Positions 11,958 through 24,594 are shown, counted from the stretch's first letter. The stretch: DNA of 64,000 nucleotides from Amphiura filiformis (GCF_039555335.1 NC_092647.1:13478094-13542093), one strand, 5' to 3'. Made by a program: numbers and translations. Notes: generated from the sequence alone by a model not told the origin.

Positions 11958-13786
11958 GCTATATGGACATGATGGACTGGGAGTCGTGGGAGAACAACAT
12001 TAAATCATTGATAAAGGAATGAATCCGAATGATGATCGGTTGTGTCAACCCACTCGTAATGAATTGCTTCCATGTTTATCTGTATGTGTCACAAATGCTA
12101 CTGGACCACTGGGGACACTGCAAACTTTTGCTATTTAAAAAAAAGTTTTGTACGGACAAGATCTTATGACACATAAACATGTTGATATACATACTATAAA
12201 TTCTATCAATCTGACAGAAATTGATTCAGATTTTTATCTTATTCATGGATATACATTTTGGAAAAACCTTTATATATCCAGAGTTTCAATATGGCGAGTT
12301 TTCACATATTTGAACTCTCAAAATGACCCTCCCCAACTTCAACGAGCAAACATTCATAATGCTTCAACATAAGACGCCACATCCCAACATTTTGACACTT
12401 TTTTGCCAAATAATGCTCTGAGTGTGAGAACTCGCCATATTTGAACTCCAAATAGCTCTTAATTCACATATTCTAAAATACACTGGCAAACACCCCAATC
12501 AGCAAATTAAGCCGACACCTGCCGTGCAAAGATACGTCTGAAATGGAAGACGTGTCATCTGAATCCAGCGTTAATTGAGACACGTCTTGTTTTTCTGTCT
12601 TCTGGCGTCTGGTTAGACATACTTTGTCAGCTCGTGTCTTCAACCAAGACAATATGTATTTTTTATAATGTTATTTGGTGTTGAAGACATTAATTTTGCC
12701 AGCAATTCGCCAACGCAGCACGGTGTAACATTGGTAGGCATGCATCTTTTTGGAACGATGGTACATGCGGAATGTGTGGTCGTGATTATTTTGATCGTGG
12801 TTCCGGACTCTAAAGTGTGATCCTGTTGACACATAGTGATAATCAGATTACACGTAACTCTGCGCTGGCAAATTCGCCAGCGAAGTGGTTACATAACTCC
12901 CTGGTACCGGTACTGGATCACGCACATTTTGGTAGTACGGATGCCATTTCGATTATGGTGCAGAACTCAAAAGCGTGATCCAGTTGACATCGTGATAATC
13001 GGATTAATACACGTAACACTTCGCTGGCGAATTGACAAAAACTTGCCAATACATCATTTTACAGTATATTTCTATCAATATTATTTTAATGAAAATAAAA
13101 GAAAGAAGAAGCAAAAAAAAAAAGAAAAAAGAAGATAGTGACAATGTTTCCAATTAAGTTTTCATGTGAAATCAAAGTAGCGATCTAAGGTACACATTTC
13201 AACGCATATGACTTCTAACCGTTGGCACAATTTCGTGTGACTCAAGAATCACATCAAATCACATTAAAACACTAATATTATCTTCTATTGAGGGCATTTA
13301 CCCCACACTACTTGCTAACCGACATCATTCAACTTCGAATCAAGCATCAAGATTATAGGTAGAAAACTTTAATAATATCCCGAGAGAATAGCCTCGACAC
13401 GTTTCTTTATCCAAAAACCGTCAGATAGATCCATCCCCTCTTTCCGCGAGGATTTCCTTAGTTTCACTGGCGCGTCCCATTGATAGGCTGTGATCCTTGT
13501 TACAGTTTTAACCAATGACTGAGCAAAATCTAGTAACGAATCACTCAATGCGGAAACACTCTTCCCTATGGAAGTTTAGCTGCAGGCAACCTTTTGTCAA
13601 TGCCAAGTGGAACGGTGGCGACAATCATGACAATCAGCTGTGAGTGTTGAGGTTATTATCTAATTTTAGCTGAAATAATGGGGATTTTGTTTCATACATG
13701 TATACTATAGCTACCTATTTTGAGGCTTACAAATCATACCCATGATAAATGTACATGTCCATAAAGCATTCCTCGAATACACTACC
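11958..13786. other. Gene-free DNA with small inverted repeats
   Basis: No gene. 12291-12440 has an inverted pair around ATGGCGAGTTTTCACAT. 12816-13050 repeats words such as GCGTGATCCAGTTGAC that recur near 23345 and 45660. A purine-rich tract lies at 13090-13136. Confidence 0.45.
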
Positions 13787-13898
13787 AGATTCCTATTGTG
13801 GTTACCTGCACAGGTACACCGTCGCCGCGGTACTTAATTGGTCACTATGCAGTACCTTGGCGACGGTGTACCTGTGCAAGCGACCGCAATAGGAATCT
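13787..13898. mobile_element. 112-bp hairpin MITE
   Basis: Arms of about 48 bp (13787-13834 and 13850-13898) are nearly perfect reverse complements. The shared core is CAGGTACACCGTCGCC. Almost the whole element is inverted repeat, so a strong RNA or DNA hairpin is possible. Confidence 0.75.
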
Positions 13899-14273
13899 TG
13901 AAGTGCAAGGTGAAGGTAAAGATATTGTACGCACTGCATACTAAAAACCTAATTTGCGTTACAGATTAGCTCTTTATCAGAGCCTCGTCACATGAGACGA
14001 CCTAAAAAAATATTTTAAAAAAAACCCCTTTTACTGAAGTTCTGTGACTGCCCCTTCCTAGTGACCATGGAAGTCCATTAATCGTGTAAGTCCAGTGACC
14101 ACCTAGCACCTCCGACGGTTCAGCAGGATTCAATGGCCTGTTGACATGGTTGAGTTCACTTCAGAGGTGGTAGATCATGGAGACCATGTTTTAAGATACT
14201 ATTTTTAATAGTAACTACTTTATTGAGGATACACCTGGCTCAGGCTGAGCTATACCTGTGTCATATCCATGCA

Positions 14274-14580
14274 TGTAAATAAAAAATAAATGTTGGTAAT
14301 TTATACAGCGCCTTTCACATGTGCACATGTACCAAAGCGCTTTACATTTATTGTGCTGTCGTTATATGTCAGCTGCCATACAATGCCCATATGTTCATAC
14401 CATTGGGCAGCGCTCAATGGACAATATTCATAACAGCTCCTTATTTTACCCCTGGGTAGAGAGAGGCAAGTAAGGTAAAGCGCCTTGCCCAAGAGCACAA
14501 CACGCGATGGCACCACCGGGGCTCGAACTCGCAAGCCACCGATTACAAGGCAGAGCTCGTACCGCTGCGCCACCGTGTAG
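14274..14580 (-). mobile_element. tRNA-derived SINE, family S1-like, reverse orientation
   Basis: Read on the minus strand it starts CACGGTGGCGCAGCGGTACG, with a B box GAGTTCGAGCCCCGG, then GTGTTGTGCTCTTGGGCAAG, and ends with AAAGGCGCTGTATAAATTAC. The tRNA-like head, unrelated body and short tail are the architecture of marine deuterostome SINEs. The body word TTGTGCTCTTG is shared with the SINE at 19647. Confidence 0.82.
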
Positions 14581-14599
14581 ATGGTGTACATAAAACACC

Positions 14600-15790
14600 C
14601 GGGATAAAACAATCTTGGACGCATGCGCCTAAGGCATAAGTAGAGCCTGGACCTCTCCTATACGGAACGAGTGCTCCTCCACTGAGCGTTAATACCCGAT
14701 CGATCGATGTGGGACTACCTGTATTATATTGCATATAATGCCTATTGCTTCCCAGTTACATTATAAACGCTACAATATTTAAAAAAAACTGTGTAAAAAA
14801 GTTATTTCAAGTTTCTTGAATAGGCAATTGGGCAAAACCACCCCTTTACCTTACAAAACAACATGTTTTGTCTTTTTTGTAAGGTAAAGTTATCTTCCTA
14901 CTTTAGTCTTTTTGTATAACATAACATATCTTACCTTCCGGCTAATGACAAGCCTCCTATATAATCACCAGCACCTTATATCATATTATACCTGTTTAAC
15001 ACAAACTTTCTAAAGCCCTGGAAGTGATTTGTTAAAGCTAAGTTCCTTATACCCGCTTAGGGAGTTTATAATGTTATGATCACTGTATGATGGTGGGCAA
15101 GTCAATTGTCTTTTCGTTAGCTTAAACCGGATAAACCGGGAGATAAACCTGGTGATTAAGTAAATTATCATTAACCTAATACGTGCTTACAGGAGAACTG
15201 AGGCTTGCTGGATGGTGATCATGCGTGTAATTTTGGCACCGATGGTGTGTTTTACTAGCATTTCAAAAACTTGCAAAATTATGAAACGTGATTCACATTA
15301 CAATGGAATCGCATACTGCTTTGTTGGACACCCAATTGCCGATATACAAAATATGACAAAACCACATAATATCATGTTTACATTGCTCTTTTTAACACCC
15401 AATTGGCATGACTGGGACTGTTCCCTGGGCGACATGACATTCAACGCATCACGAATAGCACAAAATCTATGCTACTTTCTTCAAACTCGCCTTACAAAAT
15501 CGACATTCATCACTTAGCAATAGAACCACATTAGTCTTTGTAAGGCATTTTTCTGCACCGTTTCTTTTGAGAACTTCCTATTGCCGACACATATTATTAC
15601 ATGTACATTACTTCACATCAATAACAATAGAACCACATTATCATTTTGAACATATCATTACGACATTCAACACACAAAAATAGGCCACATACTACTTCAT
15701 TTATGCCTATAATAATTTTGAAGACCCCATTATCATATTAATACCGATATTTTAGGACAATAGATCCACATGCTGTCATGCTTCATTTTT
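14600..15790. other. Gene-free intergenic DNA
   Basis: No gene. The word AATAGAACCACATTA recurs at about 15519 and 15626. Open frames up to 107 codons are unrecognised. Confidence 0.45.
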
Positions 15791-15852
15791 ATGGTGCTTA
15801 ACGTCGGTTATCTAGTGTTTAAAAACACTAGATAACCGACGTTAAGCACCAT
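15791..15852. repeat. 62-bp near-perfect palindrome
   Basis: Arms of 30 bp (15791-15820 and 15823-15852) are exact reverse complements around a 2-bp AA spacer. The arm begins ATGGTGCTTAACGTCGGTTA. Confidence 0.9.
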
Positions 15853-15958
15853 AACCGACGTTCATGACGTTAAACACTACGCAACAGCTTTTGAACAGGC
15901 CACTGACATTGCAGTTGACATTACCGACATTCACTTCATAACATTAACAATAGAAATG

Positions 15959-16686
15959 CAATGGGCCTTTTCAAATTTCTGGTTTTAGTTTTGGCTTTCG
16001 TTTTGGTCACCATGGTCACGAATTTCGCATTTGTCGCAGCTAAGCTCTCGCCGGAATCGATATCGATAGGTTTGTCTCTCGTCTTTGTTTATATCAATCA
16101 AAACCTTGATTTTAGTTTCTTACGTAATCTTCCCGGTTAGACGTCAGCTGAGCAAAGTAAACAAAACAGTCTTTAAATTCCACAGTGCATACTCGTGAGC
16201 TGAGGTAGACTGCTTTGCATTCCTTTTTAAACAATTCATACCATTCAATGCATAAAACACAACACATCCACATCCCCAGTGACTGCCCTGCCCAGAGAAG
16301 ATTTAAATGGTCTACTATACAGTAGTTTTTCTCATGGACAGATAGCTGTTGGATCAGAACAGGATTGGTGGAATTTCCATGGTGGGATTAGAGGGATGAT
16401 AAATTTGGATCAGAACAGGATTGGTGGATTTTCCATGGTGGGATTAGAGGGATGATAGATTTAAATGGTCTACTACAGTAGATTAGAGCTGAGGCAGTAA
16501 ATACAGCTGTATGTGTAAACGTGGTGTACATGTACAGGGATTATTTCTATGTGAATAACATATACCGTGGGATTATGAATTGCCATTTAAATTTTCACCT
16601 TTGCCGTGTCTAATCTCTCTATATTTTTTATTTTCTGAACAATAACAATAGAGAAACCAAAACGGACAACTTGAAAAGGCCCATTG
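15959..16686. mobile_element. 728-bp inverted-ended element
   Basis: Left end CAATGGGCCTTTTCAA and right end TTGAAAAGGCCCATTG are exact complements. Within it 16351-16406 and 16407-16461 are a 56-bp tandem duplication, and AGATTTAAATGGTCTACTA occurs on both sides of that. No open frame of note. Confidence 0.7.
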
Positions 16687-17429
16687 AATTTCTTTCGCAT
16701 CTAATGCCAGAATTTACTTTCCAAATATTTAGACATTTACATATTATTTTGTGAAACCCTAATTTTAGGCTTCTCCACTTGCAATGGTACTCAGTCAGTT
16801 AAATTGACCGATTAAAATAATTCGATCTTTTAAAGGTTGATGATAGAAACCAATCTAAACATATTGAAATTGATTTTTCGATCGATACACCTCTTCTATA
16901 CTATCCAATCAAGTGTTACTCCCAATGTACACTCTAAATTACAAGAGAAATAAATCCTTAAGGTTGCAATTAGGAACAATCACTTTTAGATTTAAAATTA
17001 ATCTCGTAGATTTAAATTTTAAATCTTAAAGATTTAATTTTAAATCTGTACTTGATTGGTATTTGATCTGTACCTAATCGCAATTCTTGATATTTAGAGT
17101 GTACTACCAAATGGCATGTTTTGAATATGGTTGGGTTGGATTGATATTTAAAACCGATGAATTACAATGAATATTTAATATTGTTAATCTTTTTCTAATT
17201 GGAAAGGATTTATCCCTTATGAAAATCAATCCTTTCTACTAATTCAATGAAAAAAAAGATTTGTCCCTAACTTTAATCCCGGGACTTTAATCGCTATAAG
17301 ATCGAGACTCACTCCTTTTGATTGATAAAAAAGATTGAAAATTCAAATCATTCGACTGAATATAAATTTAGCTAGGTTTACAGTCAAAACCGGTTTGTCC
17401 CTTACTGCAATCGGCAAAAGATTTTAAAA

Positions 17430-17580
17430 TCAATCTTTTGATTGAATATTCAATCTTTTTGATTGAATATTCAATCTTTTTGATTGAATATTCAGTCTTT
17501 TTGATTGAATATTCAATCTTTTTGATTGAATATTCAATCTTTTTGTTTAAATATTAAATCTTTTGATTGAATATTCAATC
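17430..17580. repeat. 21-bp self-palindromic tandem repeat
   Basis: About seven units of GATTGAATATTCAATC plus a TTTTT spacer. Each core is a perfect 16-bp palindrome. One unit is degenerate near 17545. Surrounding DNA from 16830 is also rich in GATT/AATC words. Confidence 0.9.
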
Positions 17581-17582
17581 GG

Positions 17583-18439
17583 AAATTTTTAGAGAGTAGT
17601 GACACTTACAATTGTATCATATAAAGCTTTGGGACAAGACCCAGTTTGACAGCTATTTTCACTAAAGCCCCCAAGGTTTGATTTCATGTACAGGAAATTT
17701 ATAATTTTCCAGTAGGTGGTGATTTGTCAGAATCAATACCCATAACATTTTACAAGTTTGAATGGCTATTGAAGAACCTGTGGCAATGGGCATACAATAT
17801 GGGTTGATCTAAACATCCGCAGATTTTCCATTGATAAATCCGGGTGATATTAATACAATTATGTCAGATAGTCCTAAACCAATGCATTCAAAGTATAACT
17901 TCTGAAATAGGAGGCACAAACAGACCATTTTGAAGTATAGGAATAATTGGTCCAAAATCTGTGAAGGAGGTCCTTTTCTGGGCAAAATCGTGCAAAAACA
18001 TTGTTAGGGGGCTGAGCCGTCTGGATCTCGACCATTTGGCTTCAGTTCCACAAGGGGTCGCGGTGGAGCGGACGGCGGCCGGTAGCTAAACGGCCATCGA
18101 GCCGCGTCGCGCAGCATTGAAGCAGTGCTAGCCCGAAGTAGGGAGTTAATTGACCTTCTGGATCTCTTCGTTGAGGTGCAATTGAGTTAATCATGTTAAT
18201 GGCCCCTATTTAACACATGTACATTTAACACAAGATACACGGCTGTAGCTCGTTATAATCCGAAGGGTCACAAGTCCGAAAAACAATAAGGGTCATTACG
18301 AACCCTAATTTTTGCCCTTACCCAAACAAACGCTCGACCTAACCCTAAACCTAACTGTGACTCCCCAAAGATACAGGTTCTGGGATCACACAGGAAGACA
18401 GATAATACATGCAAAGGAATATGATGTTTGACTCGTTAA
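17583..18439. other. Gene-free intergenic DNA
   Basis: No gene or structure recognised. Positions 18000-18180 are GC-richer than the surroundings but have no clear open frame. 18325-18355 has CCTAACCCTAAACC-like words, too short to call telomeric. Confidence 0.45.
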
Positions 18440-18443
18440 TTAA

Positions 18444-19106
18444 AGGCCCATTCAGTGATTTGCTCATCCGGACGATCGTAAAAATCATCAAAATTCAGAT
18501 TTTGGTACCTTTGTAATTGGCATAGATGTGCTAACATAGCCTGCTAGTGGTTCGGTCGAAAGCCGTGTATTTTAGACAAAATAAAGCATTTGCATGATTC
18601 TGGACTTTTGATACTGACAGTACAAAAGTCCGACTCGAGATCGAAAGAAGCTCACTCTCCACGTACCAACACGCGTTGCGTATTGTTTCTACTACTTATT
18701 ACATCAGTAGCTACTATTTTAAACAAAATACACAATTTTAACTGTTTTTCATATTTGAATTGACCGTTAGTTTGCCTCGGTGACCTTTAATTGCTTATTT
18801 TGTTTTCTACTACAAAATTGTAGCTTAAAAGCGTCTGTTTTAAATCAATTTAGACTCTACTTCCCCGTGTTAGAAACACTGGACTAGGAAGTTTTTCCAG
18901 TCGATTGGTGGCGCACTGTACGAAAATCTCGATTTTCTCAGAGTTGAAGTAGAAAACCTTTCTAAAACTTCTGTTTTTGACTAATTTGTCGATGTATTCA
19001 GGGAAAAGTGGTTTAATGAAATTCTGTAGACTTATTCTTTATTTCTAAGCAAGTCTGACAAATTTCCATTTTTTTTAATGTTCCTGTGAAATCACTGAAA
19101 GGGCCT
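18444..19106. mobile_element. TTAA-flanked MITE (AGGCCCATTCAGTGATTT family), 663 bp
   Basis: TTAA at 18440-18443 and 19107-19110. Left end AGGCCCATTCAGTGATTT, right end AATCACTGAAAGGGCCT. It shares its first 60 bp or so with 3247-3330. No transposase. Confidence 0.82.
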
Positions 19107-19646
19107 TTAAGTGGAGTGTACATGAATATCCCTGACATAAACACCTCTCAAGAACCCAAGCAACTAGGGTTGATGCAAATGATAGTTGCTACGGCATGCA
19201 CGGTACAGACTCGACGGCATGAATCTGTTTGGACGCTCATTTCGAGAGTTCCTCGTAAATCTTCACATTTTCATTACCATGTTTACACTGTTTATATTGG
19301 ACGCTCCATATTCTAATGAGCACGAGGGTACATACATGTAGGTCTAGTCTATATAGTTGTTACATAGTTGTACTGGTTCTTTGCAATTGGTTTTGGACAT
19401 CCATCCATGTATACTAAATGTTTTGGAATAGACAAAATAATTGTTACAAAATAATTATTATATTGCACGTAATTATTCTTTAAATGGTGTGCTTATAGCG
19501 AATGATCATTCCAGTTAAGTTTCAACCTAGAACTTTTATGTCTGCAGAACCCTTCCAAAATTAGTCTCTAAAGAACCAAAAAAGATTTTAGCTCTACAGA
19601 ACCATTTTGGTTTTTAGAAGAACCATTTTTCAGCTGTACAGAATCT

Positions 19647-19914
19647 GTAGATCAGAGAGCACGGTGGCCGAGCGGAACGGGCTCCGACTCATAATCGGAA
19701 GATTACGGGTTCGAGCCCCGGCGACGCCATCATGTTGTGCTCTTGAGTAAGGCACTTTATCTTTACTCCTATCCACCCAGGTGTATAAAATGGGTACCGG
19801 CATTCTTAAATGCTGGGAAGGTAACAGATTCGCCAGAGGAGTCTGGCCCAATCGCCAATGAAAGAGAGATGGGCACTCCGATCACTGCTTATACAGGATC
19901 GTCTCCTTTACATT
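19647..19914 (+). mobile_element. Intact tRNA-derived SINE (268 bp) with 10-bp target duplication
   Basis: TACAGAATCT occurs at 19637-19646 and again at 19915-19924. The head (about 19658-19733) has an A-box region GGTGGCCGAGCGG and a B box GGGTTCGAGCCCC, with a CAT triplet in the anticodon loop. The acceptor stem does not pair, so it is not a working tRNA gene. The body continues TTGTGCTCTTGAGTAAGGCA. It sits inside an AGAACC-rich repeat (19545-20110). Confidence 0.88.
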
Positions 19915-19924
19915 TACAGAATCT

Positions 19925-20950
19925 TTATAGAATCTTTCTTGGAGAACTTTTTTTGTCCAAGAACCCCCATGATTACAATGATCATTGGACAAAAAAATTC
20001 TAAACTATCCTGAGAGGGTTTAAATAACCTTTCCATAAAACCTGCAATTATCCTTTAAAGAACAAATAAAAAAGTCCTTTGAAGCGCAAAGAACCATTCC
20101 ATAGAATATAGTCGAATCCGTATCTTTAAGAATGTTAAGAGTGAACCACATGCATCACATATGCAAGTAATTAACATTTATCAAATTGTTCGATGTGTTT
20201 ACAACTCTCTATGCCACCAACGGACAAGTGCATGTTAAGCAAAAACATGTATCTTGCACTAGTACACTAGTAGTGTCCTGAATCTTGATCACGTGACCGA
20301 ATACGGAATATATCGCAAATGTTAGGGGACTAGGGATAGGGCAAGATCATGTTTATTGCAAACTCAAAAGCCCATATTCAGCTATTGGAATATGCATGTC
20401 AAGTAGTTGTCAAAAAGAGGTTGAGCGATACGCACTATCGAAGTCTTTGATGATGATAACGGTACATCTTTCGTCAGTCTTTGGAATCAAAAATGGCAAT
20501 ATCATCTTTACCAAATCAAAGTTTACGGTCAAAGACCTGTCATGGAATAGTTGGTTTCCATGGGTGAATAGATTTAAGGTCAAGACTAGACATTGCATGG
20601 AAGAAACAAAACGGGAAAACGCGTTGACAAGCAGATCATCCGCTTCAACTGATAGTGGAGTATTATATTGAACGCTTCTGCTTTTGTACATGTTCCGCCA
20701 TGTAACACTTCGAAGTTTGAGGTGTAACCGGGTAGTGGGGAAGGGTATTTTGATTATTTTCAACCTTCCGCACCCTTACGCATTTCTAAGGGCAGTTTGG
20801 CCAAAATAGTGACCCGTTATTTATAGCCATCTATAAGAATTTGGCGAAAATAGGGACCAATATTTAAGATTCTTTTTGTTAAGATTTGCGCACACCGCGA
20901 TATGAACTTCGAAATAGTTAAAGCAACATGCTTTTCGCGCGCTTCTGTTT
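19925..20950. other. Gene-free DNA with overlapping unassigned open frames
   Basis: 19925-20110 continues the AGAACC-rich repeat that the SINE interrupts. 20396-20671 (plus, 91 codons) and 20410-20763 (minus, 117 codons) are open on both strands over the same bases. The minus frame is among the longer unassigned frames but matches no family I recognise, and it lacks clear splice or promoter context. I treat neither as a gene. Confidence 0.4.
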
Positions 20951-21087
20951 CAATAGAGAGATTGCGATTTCCAAACGTAGCATCAAACGTACGTGGATCT
21001 ATTCAAAATCCCGTCACAGGAGAGTGGTTTTGAATAGACTCCACGTACGTTCGATACGTACATTTGGAAATCGCAACCTCTCTATTG
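20951..21087. mobile_element. 137-bp hairpin MITE
   Basis: Left arm begins CAATAGAGAGATTGCGATTT and the right arm ends with its near complement. The arms are about 57 bp around a spacer of roughly 20 bp. Confidence 0.75.
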
Positions 21088-21282
21088 ATTCCTAATCGGC
21101 GCGGCGCCAGGATCGGTGTCATATCTAAATAACACTGATCTCGACATATGTCTTCGATGTTAGATATTTGATTATGTAACGTATAGTCTATGGCTGAGTA
21201 AATATTAATGCTTGTGTTTCTAGCTTTTGTTTGTGAAAAGAAATTGTGTAGAGTAAGAAAATGTTAACAATTGGGCTATCAT

Positions 21283-21536
21283 CCATTTAAAATCTGGAAG
21301 ATTTTGGAAATATCTTCCATAGATGGAGTATGTTTTTCAAAATGTAATTGGTCAGGGTAATAATCATTTTGAAGCTCATACTCCCTCTGTATTATGGCTT
21401 TATCCTATATCTTCCACAACTGGAGTGATTATTTCAAATGGAAGTTACCCAAATGTCTATTCTATTTGAAACGCATACTTCCTCTGTGGAAGACTTTAGC
21501 TAAATCTTCCACAGGGGGAGTGTGGATTTTAAATGG
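21283..21536. mobile_element. 254-bp MITE with CCATTTAAAATC ends
   Basis: Begins CCATTTAAAATC and ends GATTTTAAATGG. Inside, TCTTCCACAGGGGGAG-like words recur in both directions. No coding capacity. Confidence 0.7.
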
Positions 21537-22745
21537 AATAACACATTGTGTGGAATATAAGAAATGAAGATACGAGATCAAAGAAAATGAATCATTTCGT
21601 CACAAATATCGACTTTATTTGGGCATAAGTGCAGTCCACCATTCAATGTGGATGATAGTCTAGACTTTATCGAATTTGCTGGAGTAGTTTCCTGTTAACC
21701 AGGTTTAAGTACTGCAAAGGTCGAATCATGTTTGCTGTGCAGTATAACTGTACTATTAGATCAAAGAAAATGAATCATTTTGTCCACAAATATCGCCTTT
21801 ATTTGTTATTAATTATTTCCTTTGGTAACGGCTACAATTCGCTGAAGATCCACCAAAGCTTGACTCATGGTTCCTCGACATAATGATATTTTTGTATGTT
21901 GCTTGACCCAGTAGTACATATTTTTAACATGTTAAATGTTGTGTCTTAAAACGAAGTTTTTCGACCTTGCGCACCTTGTGCCTGAATACTTCGTTTATTT
22001 CGACCGCATAAAATGATCGAGATTAAACAAGCAAGTGAAATGATGTATCGTATATGGAGTTTCCTTAATTTCTTTTTGCTCAAGGGCTCTGTAACCCACA
22101 TTTTGCAGTTTTGCAGAGTATTTTTTGTGGGACCTGAGAGCACATCAGACACACCAAATAGCATTATGAATACGAAGATGTCCTTCTGATATCCAATTTT
22201 TTTTTAAAATTCGCGATATAATAAATACAACTTTTATGGCAAATTATAAAATATTTTTAATTACAAATACTTTCTGTAATTAATTTCTTTTGTTTAGGCC
22301 TATCTCTATACCGAAGTAGCATAGCGTTTTTTGCAATGAATACCAAACTACCCGCCATCATGAACTAAAAGTGTTTATATCAGCTTCCCATCTTTTTGTT
22401 TAGGTATCTCGCACTAAAAACACTGACACATTAGTCGTATCATTGAATACAAATCATTGTCTCGTTGAACTCAGTTTATTATGACAAATGTACATGTATA
22501 ATAGCATTTCAAGCCTACATCAAACATGTCAAAACACTATACAAACTTACATTATAAACAATTACAGAAAGGTGTGAAAATCTCACGAAAAACTTATGTA
22601 CATCCTAGTCTTGCATGGAACTTTCTTAGGCGAAATTTATGGCCTCAACATTTAACTTGATCCACAGATGCATAATAATTGATTGGTACTTTTGCATGTT
22701 ACCATTATTAGATACTAAACAAAAAAACCCTAAAAAACAAACAAA
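21537..22745. other. Gene-free DNA with short dispersed repeats
   Basis: ATCAAAGAAAATGAATCATTT and following bases occur twice (about 21577 and 21761). 22118-22270 is the second copy of the repeat at 2627-2790. No gene seen. Confidence 0.5.
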
Positions 22746-22967
22746 TACCGTAAAACCTCGTCTACAAGCATATAGAGTGCTTCTGATGAAAACTAAATTA
22801 ATCCATGTGCCATTATGGAGTTTGAGCAAATAAATGACAGATCCTAGCATATACGAACAATAATTATTGAAAGACCAATCTTTTGTATCGGCATATTTAC
22901 GCTAGTTCGTATGAACTTAGCTTTCATCAAAAACACCATATATGCTTGTAGACGAGGTTTTACGGTA
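22746..22967. mobile_element. MITE family A, intact copy (222 bp)
   Basis: Ends TACCGTAAAACCTCGTCTAC and GTAGACGAGGTTTTACGGTA are exact inverted repeats that extend inward with few mismatches. It serves as the empty-site reference for the interrupted copy at 895. Confidence 0.88.
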
Positions 22968-23218
22968 GTCCGTCATAAATCTAAACCTGCGCATGTTAAG
23001 ACAATTTAATTGATACGGTCGTGTGCAGAAACTTGTTAGCTCCAATATGTTACCACATTCGCTACCAAAAGCTACTAGTAAATTTATGAAATTTGGTACA
23101 TTTTTTGAAGTTGCAAATTAAAAGGAGCATGTTATAGCCCGAAACGACCGCTATGTAATATCGATCGCACCATGCCCGCGTGTACAGCAGTAATCGTATA
23201 GTAGGCTTGTAGCAATTC

Positions 23219-23410
23219 GCTGTCGTAGTGCACGTTAGTAACCATTGGTTACTGCTCCAAGCCTGGGCTCATACACCTGTTCCGAATTTTGATATGCCAT
23301 AGGCTTTGTGTTGTGATCGTTTCGATCAGTCGTTCGTAACAAAGAAAGCGTGATCCAGTTGACCTGGCAACGGCCATATTGTATTCGTGCACTACGACAG
23401 TGAATTCATG
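23219..23410. repeat. Inverted repeat around CTGTCGTAGTGCACG
   Basis: CTGTCGTAGTGCACG near 23230 is matched by CGTGCACTACGACAG near 23395. The arms are short and the loop is about 150 bp. Confidence 0.5.
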
Positions 23411-23545
23411 CTTTCAAATTAACAATTGAATAAACCGCGCTTTGTACGGGCTCTTGGGATAGAAGACAGGGGCTCGCCACGGGCAAACGAGCTTGTCCAT
23501 GTCATCAATTCCGACTGTGTGATCGTTTTGATTTGCGACTTTGTC

Positions 23546-23850
23546 AATTTAGAGCTTTTGGATCCAAATACGGTATCAAATTAGAGCTTTTGGATGCAAA
23601 TGCGGTATCAAATTAGAGCTTTTGGATCCAAATACGGTATCAAATTAGAGCTTTTGGATGCAAATGCGGTATCAAATTAGAGCTTTTGGAAGCAAATGTG
23701 GTATCAAATTAGAGCTTTTGGAAGCAAATTAACGCGGTATCAAATTACAGCTTTTGGAAGCAAATGCGGTATCAAATTACAGCTTTTGGTAGCAAATGCG
23801 GTATCAAATTTGAGCTTTTGGTAGCAAATGCGGTATCATATTGGAGCTAA
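23546..23850 (+). repeat. 32-bp minisatellite
   Basis: About nine units of CAAATTAGAGCTTTTGGATG followed by CAAATGCGGTAT. A GATCC/GATGC alternation among the early units suggests higher-order duplication of pairs. Confidence 0.92.
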
Positions 23851-23888
23851 CAATGTTCTGCACGCAATTGTGTCAATCAACTATCATA

Positions 23889-24174
23889 AAACAGTATGCA
23901 GACTCCGAGTATTAGACGTACAATATTGTATGTAACATATCTACTTATTTAATCTATTGCCATTCTATTTAAAGTACTGTTTAAGTTCTAACAACTGCTT
24001 GATCGTAAAATCGATAATATGTTACGTATAATATCTGGTAGAAATATATTATCGATTTTACGTCATCAAACATTCGTTAGAACTTAAACATTACTGGAAA
24101 TAGAATGGCAATAGATTAAATAACGTTGATATGTTACATACAATATTGTATTAAAAAAGTCTTCATACTGCTTA
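23889..24174. mobile_element. 286-bp foldback MITE
   Basis: Nearly the whole length is inverted repeat: AACAGTATGCAGACT against AGTCTTCATACTGCTT at the ends, CAATATTGTATGTAACATAT, then TTAATCTATTGCCATTCTAT and CGTAAAATCGATAATAT further in. Confidence 0.82.
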
Positions 24175-24594
24175 AAACACGAGCAGGTTTAAATTTATGA
24201 CAGGTTACATAAGTGAGGATTTCTTTTTTGTGTTGTGTTTATAACGTCATCCTCACTGGAACAATGCTAGATGTGACAGAATAATCAATTGCATCCAGTC
24301 ACCGTCGCCCTAGTGTAGTCCGTCAAGAAGGACTCACGAGTGCGTTCGCACAAAAATCCACACTGTCAGACGTGACGGCGTGAATTGTGATAATTCTCAC
24401 GAGTTCTTCTTAACGGATTTTACAGGCGGGATCGAGTGTCTGCTTCCGCCATGCGAGCTTCGCGCTATTGGAGGGCATCCCGATCTACATTAACCGTGTG
24501 TTTTGGTTTGGTAGAACCGGCTACTGTCTTCCATTCATAGTACATGTACCACGCGATGTGCGTATGGTGCGTTAACGGACGGTACAATTAATGT

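Noticed and set aside
14301..14734. Two minus-strand open frames over 14301-14734
   Set aside because: They are translations of a reverse-oriented SINE and its flank.
18325..18360. Telomere-like CCCTAA words
   Set aside because: Only a few imperfect copies; the same kind of words at 49600-49660 are equally degenerate.
19658..19733. Possible tRNA-Met gene (CAT in the loop, good A and B boxes)
   Set aside because: The acceptor stem does not pair, and the sequence continues into a SINE body with target duplications outside it.
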